DNA of 56,261 nucleotides from Rubellimicrobium sp. (GTDB lineage: Bacteria > Pseudomonadota > Alphaproteobacteria > Rhodobacterales > Rhodobacteraceae): NCBI GenBank assembly GCA_020852925.1, contig JADYZU010000005.1, positions 1 to 56,261 on the forward strand, written 5' to 3'. Below the pieces are notes generated by a model. That model saw only the letters and a list, made by a program, of their open reading frames with translations, had not been told where the DNA came from and did no database searches. The position numbers and the translations under genes are program-made. This document shows, in pieces, positions 40,639-49,741 of this stretch (position 1 is its first letter; the number at the start of each line of letters is the position of its first letter).

Positions 40639-40808
40639 CTTGCGCCCGGGACCGCACGCGCCGGCCGGCCGGCATGCGGCTCCGGATCGGTGCCCGGTCA
40701 TCGGATTGCTGCCCCGCAGCGGCGTCCTGCTATTGGATAACACCCGGTTCCTGCCCTATCTGGACCCCAGGCGGCATCCGGCCGCGACTCTTTCGAAAGG
40801 ACACATCC

Positions 40809-41129
40809 GTGGTGTCGAACCGTCTCGTCCCCCTCGCCCTTGCCTCGCTGCTGGTGTCCGCACCGGCGCTGGCGCAGGATGTGCAATACCGGCTTGTCAA
40901 CAACTCGCCGCTCACGCTGATGGAGTTCTACTCCTCGCCGGTCACGGATCCGGGCTGGGGCGACGACATCCTCGGCAATCTGGTGCTTTCGCCCGGCGAC
41001 AGCGGCACCGTCACCATCGCCGACGGCCAGAGCTATTGCAGCTATGACTTCCAGTTCGTGATGGAGGACGGCTCCGTGATCGAGGGCCAGGCCGACATCT
41101 GCACCACCGAGCAGTTCATCCTTCAGTGA
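40809..41129 (+). CDS. Small secreted protein with paired cysteines, paralogue 1
   Basis: A 106-aa exported protein (signal VSNRLVPLALASLLVSAPALA, cut before QDVQYRL). It has NNS, an LMEFYSSP block, WGDDILGN, PGDSGTVTIADG and FVMEDG, with two cysteines at about C77 and C98 that may form a disulfide. It is a predicted small periplasmic beta-sandwich of unknown function; similar short proteins in related genomes are sometimes mislabelled argininosuccinate lyase. It starts at GTG 40809 after AAAGGA. The next gene is its paralogue. Confidence 0.78.
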   Translation: MVSNRLVPLALASLLVSAPALAQDVQYRLVNNSPLTLMEFYSSPVTDPGWGDDILGNLVLSPGDSGTVTIADGQSYCSYDFQFVMEDGSVIEGQADICTTEQFILQ

Positions 41130-41137
41130 CCTGCCAA

Positions 41138-41175
41138 CGGCCTGCGTCCGACCCGGTTGCAGGCCGCCCGTTTTC
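41138..41175 (+). terminator. Hairpin terminator between the two secreted paralogues
   Basis: Inverted repeat CGGCCTGC (41138-41145) / GCAGGCCG (41159-41166) followed by CCCGTTTTC. It suggests that the two paralogues can be transcribed separately. Confidence 0.65.
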
Positions 41176-41289
41176 TTGTGTCCAGGGTATGGTATTCCCG
41201 CCTGTCGCCGCCGGCCCGGTCCGGCGATCATGTGCGCCGGGCCGGGCGGCGGATTCCCCAAACAGATGATTTCCAGGATTGGATCAAAC

Positions 41290-41613
41290 ATGCTCAGAGC
41301 ACTTCCACTGCTGGCGGCCGCGGCTCTTGTCACGGCGTCCGCACTGCCCGCAGCGGCCCAGGATGTCAGGTTCGAGATCGTCAACAACTCGTCGCTGTCG
41401 CTCTACTACTTCTATGCCTCGCCGACCCATGATCCGAACTGGGGTCAGGACATCCTCGGCAACGAGGTGGTCAACCCCGGCGAGAGCGGCACGGTCACCA
41501 TCGCCGACGGCGAGGCGACCTGCATCTACGACATGAAGTTCGTGATGGAGGATGGCCAGGAGATCACCGGCCAGACCGACATCTGCACTTCGGCGCGATA
41601 CGTGCTCCAGTAA
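41290..41613 (+). CDS. Small secreted protein with paired cysteines, paralogue 2
   Basis: A 107-aa exported protein (signal MLRALPLLAAAALVTASALPAA-like, cut before QDVRFEI). The mature part is identical to paralogue 1 at 52 of 84 positions by eye, including NNS, ASP/SSP, W-G-DILGN, SGTVTIADG, both cysteines (about C78 and C99), FVMEDG and the LQ end. The function is unknown. It lies 160 bases downstream of paralogue 1, with a terminator between, and precedes xthA. Confidence 0.78.
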   Translation: MLRALPLLAAAALVTASALPAAAQDVRFEIVNNSSLSLYYFYASPTHDPNWGQDILGNEVVNPGESGTVTIADGEATCIYDMKFVMEDGQEITGQTDICTSARYVLQ

Positions 41614-41791
41614 TCCTTTCCCCACCGGGAAAGGTGTCGGGGCGCGCACGCATCGGTTGGTTGGTGTGTTCGCGCGCGCGCCTCGACTTGTCCGCCACAG
41701 GTGCCGCGCGCGCCTGCCGGTGTGCCGGGCGGGTTGCACCTTTCGGGCAAAGCGGTTCCCATGGGGCGGAACCGTTACCGACAGAGACCCC

Positions 41792-42580
41792 ATGACCTTC
41801 ACGATCGCCACCTGGAACATCAACTCGGTCCGCCTGCGCGAGGGCCTGGTCCAGCGCCTCCTGCGCGAGGAGGCGCCGGACATCCTGTGCCTTCAGGAAT
41901 GCAAGAGTCCGGTCGACCTCATCCCGCGCGAGGGATTCGCGGCCCTGGGCTATCCCCACATGATCGCTCGGGGGCAGAAGGGCTATAACGGGGTGGCGAT
42001 CCTGTCGCGGCTGCCGCTGACCGACGCGGGCGCGACGGATTTCGCCGGGCTGGGCCACGCCCGCCACGTTGCCGCCCGTCTGGACAGCGGCGTGACGATC
42101 CACAACGTCTATGTTCCCGCAGGCGGCGACATTCCCGACCGCGAGGCGAACGAGAAGTTCGGGCAGAAACTCGATTTTGTCGCCCATCTGCGCGACCATT
42201 TCCGCACCGGAGCGCCGGAACGATCCATCCTTGTCGGCGATCTCAACATCGCCCCGCGCGAGGATGACGTGTGGAACCACAAGGCCCTTCTGAGGATCGT
42301 GAGCCATACCCCCGTCGAGGTGGACGGCCTGAACGAGGCGCGCGACGAAGGCGGCTGGGTCGATGTGACCCGCGCCGACATTCCCGAGGGGCAGCTTTAT
42401 TCGTGGTGGTCCTACCGCAGCCCCGACTGGGACGCGGCGGACAAGGGCCGCCGCCTCGATCATGTCTGGGCCAGCCGCGACATCGCCGGGGCCGCGCATG
42501 ACAGCCGCATCCTGCGCGCGGTGCGCGGTTGGGAACAGCCCTCGGACCACGCGCCGGTGTTCGCCTCGTTCGACCTGTGA
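41792..42580 (+). CDS. xthA: Exodeoxyribonuclease III / AP endonuclease
   Basis: Base-excision repair enzyme that cuts 5' to abasic sites and trims 3' ends. The 262-aa protein has the EEP-fold motifs TFTIATWNINSVRLR, ILCLQECKSP (Mg-binding Glu), GYNGVAILSR, VYVPAGGDIPDREANEKF, ILVGDLNIAPREDD (catalytic Asp-x-Asn) and QPSDHAPVFASFDL (catalytic His). ATG was placed at 41792 by the start of homology. It is convergent with the SGNH hydrolase gene, four bases apart. Confidence 0.96.
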   Translation: MTFTIATWNINSVRLREGLVQRLLREEAPDILCLQECKSPVDLIPREGFAALGYPHMIARGQKGYNGVAILSRLPLTDAGATDFAGLGHARHVAARLDSGVTIHNVYVPAGGDIPDREANEKFGQKLDFVAHLRDHFRTGAPERSILVGDLNIAPREDDVWNHKALLRIVSHTPVEVDGLNEARDEGGWVDVTRADIPEGQLYSWWSYRSPDWDAADKGRRLDHVWASRDIAGAAHDSRILRAVRGWEQPSDHAPVFASFDL

Positions 42581-42584
42581 CGCC

Positions 42585-43232
42585 TCAGGCCACCAGGCCG
42601 CGCACCGCCCCGGCGACGGCACGGCCCAGGGCGGCATGGCCGGCCTCGTCGAAATGCACGCCGTCAACGGGGCTGACCGTCATGTGCTGCCCGGCGTCCA
42701 GGAACCCGGTGCCGTTCACTGCGGCCAGATCGCGCAGCACCGGCGCCAGAGCAAGCGACCGTTCGCGCCCGCCCCAGAAGATGGCGCGCAGGCATCCCGT
42801 CTCCTCGACAGGGGGCGGGGCGATGAGCAGCACCCGGAATCCGCCGTGCCGCGCCTGCATCTCGGCCGAGAGGGCGATCGCCACAAGGCCCGCGATCCCG
42901 GCGGCGATCTGCCGTGGCGGCACCGCATAGCAGGCCTTGGTGTCATTGGTGCCCAGCATGATGGCAAGAACATCGACCGGCCCGTGACTCTCGAGGGCGA
43001 TGCGCAGCCCCGCCGCCCCGTTCATGTGGGGCCCCGTCACCGGATCGTCGAACTGCGCGGTGCGGCCGGGCAGCCCCTCGGCCACCACCTCCCAGTCCGG
43101 GCCGAGGTCGCGGGCGCAGACCCCGGTCCAGCGGGTCGCCCGGTCAAGGCGGCGGTGCGGTTCGGTCAGGCTGACCATCGGCGGTGTGCCGTAGGTGTTC
43201 GAATCGCCGAAACAAAGCAGCGTGCGCGTCAT
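42585..43232 (-). CDS. SGNH/GDSL hydrolase
   Basis: A 215-aa esterase or lipase-like hydrolase. Block I, FGDSNTYG, holds nucleophile Ser11; a block III-like LGTNDTKACY and a block V DGVHFDEAGH with the catalytic Asp/His are present. No signal peptide is seen, so it is probably cytoplasmic. The substrate is unknown; similar proteins act on acyl esters of carbohydrates or lipids. It is divergent from the thioredoxin operon (123 bases between starts). Confidence 0.92.
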   Translation of the reverse strand: MTRTLLCFGDSNTYGTPPMVSLTEPHRRLDRATRWTGVCARDLGPDWEVVAEGLPGRTAQFDDPVTGPHMNGAAGLRIALESHGPVDVLAIMLGTNDTKACYAVPPRQIAAGIAGLVAIALSAEMQARHGGFRVLLIAPPPVEETGCLRAIFWGGRERSLALAPVLRDLAAVNGTGFLDAGQHMTVSPVDGVHFDEAGHAALGRAVAGAVRGLVA

Positions 43233-43355
43233 CGTGGATCCTCCGTTTGCGCCCGGACGCTAGGATCAGGCGCGTTTCCCGGCAAGCCGCCCCTTGGCGG
43301 CGCACCATGATCGGCCCATATAGGGCCAAACCCGAATTCCGCAGGACGGACTGCC

Positions 43356-44240
43356 ATGCTCAATCCCGAAGTGAAGCCGGTCATCGACGGCTCGGACGCC
43401 ACCTTCATCGCCGATGTGGTCGAGGCGTCGAAATCGGTCCCCGTGATCGTCGATTTCTGGGCCACATGGTGCGGCCCGTGCCGCCAGCTTGGCCCGGCGA
43501 TCGAGGCCGCCGTGACCAGACAGGGTGGCAAGGTCCGCCTTGTGAAGATCGACGTGGACCGCAACCCCGCCTATGCCGGGCAGTTGCGCGTGCAGTCGAT
43601 CCCCACCGTCTATGCCTTCTGGCAGGGCCAGCCGGTTGACGGGTTCCAGGGTGCGCTGCCGCCGTCGCAGGTCGAGCAGTTCGTGCAGAAGATCGTCGCC
43701 CTTGCCGGGGACGGCGGCCTGTCCGAGGCGCTGGCCGCGGCCGAGGAGATGCTGGAACAGGGCGCGGTCACCGATGCCGCAGAAACCTTTGCCGCCATCC
43801 TTCAGGAAGAGCCCGCGAATGCGCCGGCCTATGGCGGGCTGGTGCGGTGCCATATCGCGCTGGGCGAACTGGATCAGGCCGAGGCGGTGCTGAACGGCGC
43901 CCCCGCCGAGATCGCCACCAAGCCCGAAGTCGAGGCCGCCCGCGCCAAGCTGGGCCTCGCGCGGCAGGCGGCCAAGGCCGGGCCGGTCGATCAGTTGCGC
44001 GCCCGCGTCGCCGCCGATCCGCAGGACAATCAGGCCCGTTTCGACCTTGCCACCGCGCTTCATGCCTCGGGCGAGGTGCAGGCGGCTGTGGACGAACTGC
44101 TCGATCTGTTCCGCCGTGACCGGGAATGGAACGACGGCGCCGCCAAGGCGCAGCTTCTGACCATCTTCGATGCGCTTCCGGCCAAGGATCCCTTGGTCCT
44201 GGCCGGGCGTCGGCGGCTGTCGTCGCTGATCTTCGCCTGA
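43356..44240 (+). CDS. Thioredoxin-TPR protein of the CnoX/YbbN type
   Basis: A 294-aa protein with an N-terminal thioredoxin domain (active site WCGPC, C39/C42, in DFWATWCGPCRQLGP; cis-Pro in RVQSIPTVYAFWQG) and a C-terminal TPR-like helical region (about residues 120-290). E. coli CnoX has the same layout and acts as a chaperone-redoxin that hands substrates to GroEL. Having both active-site cysteines means redox activity is possible. It overlaps the LON-domain gene (TGATG) and is transcribed with it and the Trm112-like gene. Confidence 0.92.
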   Translation: MLNPEVKPVIDGSDATFIADVVEASKSVPVIVDFWATWCGPCRQLGPAIEAAVTRQGGKVRLVKIDVDRNPAYAGQLRVQSIPTVYAFWQGQPVDGFQGALPPSQVEQFVQKIVALAGDGGLSEALAAAEEMLEQGAVTDAAETFAAILQEEPANAPAYGGLVRCHIALGELDQAEAVLNGAPAEIATKPEVEAARAKLGLARQAAKAGPVDQLRARVAADPQDNQARFDLATALHASGEVQAAVDELLDLFRRDREWNDGAAKAQLLTIFDALPAKDPLVLAGRRRLSSLIFA

Positions 44241-44878
44241 TGACCCGGCGCCGCGAACTTCCCGGCGTCCTTCCCGTCTTTCCGCTTCCGGGTGCGCTGC
44301 TCTTGCCGCGTGCCCGGCTTCCCCTGCACCTGTTCGAGCCGCGCTACCTGATGATGCTCGATCATGTGCTGGCCACCCCGCATCGCCTGATCGGCATGAT
44401 CCAGCCCCTGGCCGGCAGCGATGACGCAGGGCTGAGCGCCACGGGATGCGCCGGTCGCGTCACCGCGTTTCAGGAACTCGACGACGGGCGCTGCCTGATC
44501 ACCCTGACCGGAATCAGCCGGTTCCATCCGGTCGACGAGGTGCCCGGCACGACCCCGTGGCGCAATGCGCGCGTGGATTACACCGGGTTCGAGCGTGATC
44601 AGGGCGGCCCCGACACGGACCCCGACCTCGGGCGCGAGGGGTTTCTTGACCTGCTTGACCGCTATTTCCGCGATCGCGGCCTGTCCGGCGACATCGAGAA
44701 CCTGCGCGCCGCCGAGGACGAGACGCTGATCGATTCGCTGTCCATGCTGCTGCCGTTCGGGCATGGCGACCGGCAGGCCCTCCTCGAGGCGCCCGGACTG
44801 GCCGACCGGCGCGCGGTGCTGGTCGCGCTTCTGGAATATGCGCTGCATGGCGGCGAGAATGACGAGGTGCTGCAATGA
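44240..44878 (+). CDS. LON substrate-binding domain protein
   Basis: A 212-aa protein containing only the N-terminal substrate-binding domain of Lon protease ([41 protein letters not shown] start). The AAA and protease domains are absent. Such free LON domains may act as adaptors for proteolysis or chaperones; the function is not established. It overlaps the preceding thioredoxin-TPR gene and the next Trm112-like gene (ATGA), so the three form a tightly coupled operon consistent with protein quality control. Confidence 0.93.
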   Translation: MTRRRELPGVLPVFPLPGALLLPRARLPLHLFEPRYLMMLDHVLATPHRLIGMIQPLAGSDDAGLSATGCAGRVTAFQELDDGRCLITLTGISRFHPVDEVPGTTPWRNARVDYTGFERDQGGPDTDPDLGREGFLDLLDRYFRDRGLSGDIENLRAAEDETLIDSLSMLLPFGHGDRQALLEAPGLADRRAVLVALLEYALHGGENDEVLQ

Positions 44879-45057
44879 GCCTGCCCGAATTCGACCCGAG
44901 GATGCTCGAGGCGCTGGTCTGTCCGCTCAGCCAGGGGACGCTGTCCTATGATGCCGCGCGGCAGGAACTGGTCAGCCAGGGTGCGCGGCTGGCCTATCCG
45001 ATCCGCGACGGCATCCCGGTGATGCTGGTCAGCGAGGCGCGCAAGCTTGACGAGTGA
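44875..45057 (+). CDS. Trm112-like protein, 60 aa
   Basis: Small protein [19 protein letters not shown] with [17 protein letters not shown], matching bacterial Trm112/YcaR. In eukaryotes and archaea, Trm112 activates methyltransferases; bacterial members are often single small proteins of unknown role. Only one cysteine (about C16) remains, so the usual zinc site is not conserved. The start overlaps the LON-domain gene (ATGA). It ends three bases before the convergent UbiH-like gene. Confidence 0.9.
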   Translation: MSLPEFDPRMLEALVCPLSQGTLSYDAARQELVSQGARLAYPIRDGIPVMLVSEARKLDE

Positions 45058-45060
45058 AGC

Positions 45061-46275
45061 TCAGCGCATGAGCGCGGGCAGATCGCCGGTCAGCCCGGCC
45101 GCCTCGCGGATGAAGGCGCGGCGCAGCAGCCCCATGTTCTGAACCGCAGCAAGGCCAAGCCCGCGGGCAAGGCGCAGGAACGGATCGTCGTTCGAGAACA
45201 GCCGGTTGAGCCCGTCCGTCGCCGCGGCCAGCGTCGCGGTATCGACCCGCCGCCAGCGGGCATAGCGCTCAAGGACGGGATCGCTGCCCGGATCCTCGCC
45301 CCGGCGGCGCGCGGCGCCCAGCACATCGGCCAGGGCCGCCACATCGCGCAGCCCGGCATTGAGCCCCTGCCCCGCGATCGGGTGCAGCCCGTGCGCCGCA
45401 TCGCCCACAAGCGCAAGGCGCGGCGCGACGAAACTTTCGGCCAGCGTCAGGTTCAGCGGATAGGAAAACCGCACACCCTCAAGGCGGATCGCCCCGAGAT
45501 GCGAGCCGAAGACCGGCCTCAGCGCCTCGAGAAAGGCGGCATCGTCCATCGCCATCAGGTCAGCGGCGCGGGCGGTGCTCTCGCTCCAGACGATGGAGGA
45601 CCGGTTGCCGGGAAGGGGCAGGATGGCAAAGGGCCCGGCCGGCAGGAACAGTTCATGCGCGGTGCCGTGGTGCGGCCGTTCGTGGGCGACGGCGCAGGTC
45701 ACGGCGGTCTGGCCATAGCCGTGCCCCTGCCGCCCGATCCCTGCGCGCGCCGCACTGCCCGAGGAGCGCCCGTCACAGCCGACCACCAGCGCCCCGGTGA
45801 TCCTGCGCCCGTCGTCAAGCGTGACCGTGGCATGACCCGGCCCGCTTTCCTGCGCCAGAACCCGCGCGGAATCGAAAACGACGATCCCCCCGGTGCGGTC
45901 CATGGCTTCGAGGAAGGCACGGCGCAGGAACCGGTCCTCGACCATGTGGCCCATCGCCCCTTCCTCGATCTCGGCCGAATCGAAGGTGAGGGTGAAAGGC
46001 CCGGCACCTTCGCCGGGGCGGCCGTCGCTGATGACGATGGTCTGGATCGGCTGGGCCTCGGCGGCGATCCGCGGCCAGATCCCGATCCCCCGCAGCAGCC
46101 GCACCGAGGACAGCGCGAGCGCATAGGACCGCCCGTCGAACCCCGGATGGTCCCGCGTCCCTCGTGGAAGGGCGTCGATGACCGTCACCCCGAACCCCGC
46201 CTGCGCCAGGGCAAGCGCAAGCGCCGGCCCGTTGAGCCCGCCACCGACGATGATGATATCGCTGTCGTTCGCCAT
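45061..46275 (-). CDS. UbiH/UbiF-family FAD-dependent monooxygenase
   Basis: Flavoprotein of 404 aa of the class that hydroxylates the ring of ubiquinone precursors. It has the dinucleotide motif IIIVGGGLNGPALALALAQ, the DG motif VGCDGRSSG and the second FAD-binding GD motif LVGDAAHGLHPIAGQGLNAG. It resembles UbiH/UbiL-type hydroxylases, but the exact position it modifies cannot be told. ATG 46275 (MANDSDIIIVGGG) was chosen because the family starts at this glycine-rich strand; the open frame begins 12 codons earlier. Confidence 0.9.
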   Translation of the reverse strand: MANDSDIIIVGGGLNGPALALALAQAGFGVTVIDALPRGTRDHPGFDGRSYALALSSVRLLRGIGIWPRIAAEAQPIQTIVISDGRPGEGAGPFTLTFDSAEIEEGAMGHMVEDRFLRRAFLEAMDRTGGIVVFDSARVLAQESGPGHATVTLDDGRRITGALVVGCDGRSSGSAARAGIGRQGHGYGQTAVTCAVAHERPHHGTAHELFLPAGPFAILPLPGNRSSIVWSESTARAADLMAMDDAAFLEALRPVFGSHLGAIRLEGVRFSYPLNLTLAESFVAPRLALVGDAAHGLHPIAGQGLNAGLRDVAALADVLGAARRRGEDPGSDPVLERYARWRRVDTATLAAATDGLNRLFSNDDPFLRLARGLGLAAVQNMGLLRRAFIREAAGLTGDLPALMR

Positions 46276-46328
46276 GCAGGCGACTATCGGCCCCCGGGGG
46301 GGAATGTCCATGTGTATTGGTCTGTCAA

Positions 46329-48128
46329 TCAGCCTGGTGCCTCGGCAATTTGATCAATCAACGCCCCCATTGCACCCTCGAGGTAGCGCGCACCCGTCAG
46401 TGTGAGATGGCCGCTGTCGAAGTAGAGAGGGTGAGACCCGGCATCGCTCAGCAGACAGACGTCCGGGCAAAGCACAGGCCAGGGGTCTGGGGCAGAGATG
46501 CCGGCCCGTGCCAAATCGTGACGAAGGATGTCGACCACGTCCCGGTTCACCGGTTGTCCCGAAAGGGTCTGTCGATCCTCTGCCTCCCACAGCATGGCGG
46601 GCACACTCGAGTCGAAGGTCGGAACCGGCAGGATCCATGAGACGTCAAGGCCACCTGCGACGGCGGTTTCGTGGAAACCGCTGCCCCAAACCCGCTGGGC
46701 ATTGGACGTTGTGAAATGCAGGATGACGGTGTCTGCGCCCACGGCACGGATATCGGTCAAGAGCCGCTCGGGGCCGGGGGCGCCATAGATCGGGTTGTTC
46801 GAGACCGTCAGATACAGCCGAACCCCGCGCTCCTGCGCCACGCTGGCAAATGAAGCCTTGATCGAGTCGGCGTGGCTGTCGCCAACAAGCACGGCAACCG
46901 GCGCATCCTCAGCTAAGCCGGAGGTCAACTCACAAAGCGTGGCTCGAGGGGACAGGATACGGAAAATCTTGCCACACCTGTATTCAGAACGGTCCTGTGT
47001 TGCCTGAAGGATATTCAGTTCGGACACATCGAACCGCGCGCGCGAAATAACTCCGGAAAGCACGGTGATTAGGGCGGCCCCCACAAGCATGATGGTCCCG
47101 GTCTTCAGACTGCCGGACCAGAGGCGGGGACGTTCAAAGACAAGGTGCAGAACCGCCGAAGCGCCGACGATCAGCGACAGCAGGAAAACGCCCTGCCACC
47201 AGTCCGGAATCGCAAGGATCGTCCCCGAAAACGGGCGATACAGGCCGATGACCAGCACCGGGAAATGCGCAAGGTAGATTGCATAGGACCAATCACCAAT
47301 CCCGTGCAGGGATCGTCCGAACCAACTGTGTTCAAATCCTGAGGGAAGACCACAGGCAAGAAGGGTGGCCGAAGCGATGGTTGCCACGATTGCGGCAAGG
47401 CCCGGATGCCCCCACAGGACACCGGTTGCCTCGCCATTGACCGGCCACAAGATGGCAACGAGGATGATCGTCGCCCCCGCTGTTGCCCCGATGGCTGGTT
47501 GCGGGCGCAGGACATTCCCCGCGCGCGAGAGGTGCCAGGCCACGCCTGCGCCAGCAAGAAATTGCCACAAGCGAAGCGGCATCATGAAGAACGAGGTCTT
47601 GGGGCTGATCGTTACCATGACAAGAGCGGCGGCAAGCGACGCCAGCCCCGCCCCGAGGATCAGGTGCCGGCTCTTGCGGTGAAGCCAGACAATGAGCGGA
47701 ACAAGGAGATAGAACTGGAATTCGACCCCGAGCGACCACAGGTGCAGAAGCGGATTGAAATCGGATTTGCTGAAATACGAATTCTGCGCCCAGAAGCCGA
47801 AATTGGAGGACAGGCCAGAGGCAAAAAGACCCTGTTCAACAACCTGCCCATGTTCAGAAGGCAGGGTCAGGAACGCAGAGAGGAGAACCGCGAAAATGAC
47901 CGTCGCCAGATAAGCCGGAAGCAGGCGCCTTGCGCGGCGGCGGTAGAATTGCACGGCGTGGCCGCCCCCCCCACCAGAATAGAGGATCGCCATCAGGAAT
48001 CCGCTGATGACAAAGAATGCATCCACTCCGAGGAAGCCGGCCGAGAATCCGGGCACTCCGAGGTGGAACAGGACGACAAGCAGGACAGCAGCGCCCCTCA
48101 TGATCTGGATATCGGCGCGATGCTGCAT
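46329..48128 (-). CDS. Acyltransferase family 3 protein with C-terminal SGNH domain (OafA-like)
   Basis: A 599-aa integral membrane O-acyltransferase. The N-terminal acyltransferase-3 domain (about residues 1-340) has about ten membrane helices (with MRGAAVLLVVLFHLGV, LGVDAFFVISGFLMA, FNPLLHLWSLGVEFQFYL). A C-terminal periplasmic SGNH domain follows (VAVLVGDSHADSIKAS with nucleophile Ser, and YFDSGHLTLTGARYLEG). Such proteins acetylate cell-surface polysaccharides or peptidoglycan. GC content and codon use are lower than in the neighbours, suggesting transfer. ATG 48128 follows ACGGGG. Confidence 0.9.
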   Translation of the reverse strand: MQHRADIQIMRGAAVLLVVLFHLGVPGFSAGFLGVDAFFVISGFLMAILYSGGGGGHAVQFYRRRARRLLPAYLATVIFAVLLSAFLTLPSEHGQVVEQGLFASGLSSNFGFWAQNSYFSKSDFNPLLHLWSLGVEFQFYLLVPLIVWLHRKSRHLILGAGLASLAAALVMVTISPKTSFFMMPLRLWQFLAGAGVAWHLSRAGNVLRPQPAIGATAGATIILVAILWPVNGEATGVLWGHPGLAAIVATIASATLLACGLPSGFEHSWFGRSLHGIGDWSYAIYLAHFPVLVIGLYRPFSGTILAIPDWWQGVFLLSLIVGASAVLHLVFERPRLWSGSLKTGTIMLVGAALITVLSGVISRARFDVSELNILQATQDRSEYRCGKIFRILSPRATLCELTSGLAEDAPVAVLVGDSHADSIKASFASVAQERGVRLYLTVSNNPIYGAPGPERLLTDIRAVGADTVILHFTTSNAQRVWGSGFHETAVAGGLDVSWILPVPTFDSSVPAMLWEAEDRQTLSGQPVNRDVVDILRHDLARAGISAPDPWPVLCPDVCLLSDAGSHPLYFDSGHLTLTGARYLEGAMGALIDQIAEAPG

Positions 48129-48294
48129 GAAGCCCCGTTGCAAGAGTTGGTCGCAGTGAATGTCATACAGTGCCTGTATTCCAGACCAAGCGCAATCACG
48201 GGCCGCGCATGGTATTTCTTATTGGTTGCCTCTTCCCTCCCGTAGCTGCGCGCAGGATGATCCTGTCGGATCGGACGGGGAATCGGGGGTGGAC

Positions 48295-49623
48295 ATGGCT
48301 GACTGGGCCGGGGTGCGGGCGGTGGAGTTGGGGCAGGGGATCGGCGCGGGCCGGATCGACCCGGTGGAACTGGCCGAAGCGTTCCTTGCGGCGGTCGCCG
48401 CGCATCCTCATGGTGCCGCGATCTATGCCCGGACCACACCCGAACGTGCCCTGGCCGAGGCGATGGCAGCGCGCGAACGCGCCCGTGCCGGGCTGCGGCG
48501 CGGGATCCTTGATGGGGTGCCGCTGTCGTGGAAGGACCTGTTCGATTCGGCCGGCACCGCGACCGAAGCCGGCACCGCGATGCTGCAAGGCCGGGTGCCC
48601 GCTGCCGATGCCACGGTCCTGGCCACCGCCACGGCCGGAGGCACGGTCTGTCTGGGCAAGACCCACATGTCCGAAATCGCCTTTTCCGGGCTGGGCTACA
48701 ATCCGGTGACGGCGACACCGCCGAACGTCAACGATCCCGCGCTTCTGCCGGGGGGATCGTCCTCGGGCGCGGCGGCTTCGGTTGCGTTCGGGCTTGCGCC
48801 GGCGGCGGTCGGATCGGACACCGGCGGCTCGATCCGGTTGCCGGCGGCCTGGAACGATCTGGTCGGCTACAAGCCCACGCATGGGGCGCTGTCGCTGGCG
48901 GGGGTGCTGCCGCTTTGCCCGTCGTTCGACACGGTCGGGCCGCTTGTGCGCAGCGTCGGGGATGCGGCCGAAGTGGCGGCGCTCCTGGGCGGCACGCGGA
49001 CGGTCGATCTGACCGGGGCCAGCCTGGCCGGCACGCGCCTTCTGGTGCTCGACCCGCTTGCGGGGCAGGAACCCGACGAGGCCCCGGCGCGCGCCTTTGC
49101 CGGGGCGGTCGAACGGCTGGCCGCTGCCGGGGCCCGGATCGACCATGTCCGGCCGGAGTGGCTGGCGCGGGCGTGGGAACTGGCCGGTCCGCTTTATTCG
49201 GCCGAGGCCTGGGCCCATTGGCGGCCGCAGGTCAGGGCACGGGGCGATCTGATGTATTCCCATATCCGCGAACGGGTTACGGCCGGCGACGCGGTGAAGG
49301 CCGCCGACTGGATCGCCGGATGGGAGGAGTTGCGCGCCCTGCGCCGCCGCTTTGCCGAAGAGACGGCGGGCCATGATGCCGTGCTGTGCCCCACCTCGCC
49401 GATCCTGCCGCCGGAGACCGCGCGCGTGGCGGCGGATGCGGACAATTATCGTGCCGTGAACATGCGGGCGCTGCTCAATACGCGGATCGGCAACCTTCTG
49501 GGCCTGTGCGGCATCAGCCTGCCGACCGGAACCCCGTCCTGCGGCCTTCTGCTGAACGGGGCGGCGGGCGATGACGGGCGCCTGTTGCGCCTTGCGGCCG
49601 CCGCCGAACGCGCGCTGGCGTGA
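48295..49623 (+). CDS. Amidase (amidase signature family)
   Basis: A 442-aa amidase-signature enzyme that hydrolyses amides. The Ser-cisSer-Lys triad is complete: K80 (PLSWKDLFDSAG), S155 (LPGGSSSGAAASVAFG) and nucleophile S179 (VGSDTGGSIRLPAA). The substrate is unknown; the LPTGTP block near the end fits the family. The GatA role is unlikely, because gatB and gatC are not adjacent. ATG 48295 follows GGGGGT; an in-frame GTG at 48289 is an alternative. It lies upstream of the aminotransferase. Confidence 0.92.
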   Translation: MADWAGVRAVELGQGIGAGRIDPVELAEAFLAAVAAHPHGAAIYARTTPERALAEAMAARERARAGLRRGILDGVPLSWKDLFDSAGTATEAGTAMLQGRVPAADATVLATATAGGTVCLGKTHMSEIAFSGLGYNPVTATPPNVNDPALLPGGSSSGAAASVAFGLAPAAVGSDTGGSIRLPAAWNDLVGYKPTHGALSLAGVLPLCPSFDTVGPLVRSVGDAAEVAALLGGTRTVDLTGASLAGTRLLVLDPLAGQEPDEAPARAFAGAVERLAAAGARIDHVRPEWLARAWELAGPLYSAEAWAHWRPQVRARGDLMYSHIRERVTAGDAVKAADWIAGWEELRALRRRFAEETAGHDAVLCPTSPILPPETARVAADADNYRAVNMRALLNTRIGNLLGLCGISLPTGTPSCGLLLNGAAGDDGRLLRLAAAAERALA

Positions 49624-49640
49624 AAGACACAGGGCCGCGC

Positions 49641-49669
49641 CGCGATCCGGCGGAAATCGCGCCGTTTTT
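49641..49669 (+). terminator. Possible weak terminator of the amidase gene
   Basis: Short inverted repeat CGCGAT (49641-49646) / ATCGCG (49656-49661), followed by CCGTTTTT. The stem is only six pairs, so termination may be partial. Confidence 0.4.
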
Positions 49670-49741
49670 CTGGACAGCGCCGCCGGTTGCAGGCTAGTCT
49701 GACCGCAAACGGGGCGCAACGACCCCGGGATTGAGGCAGCG

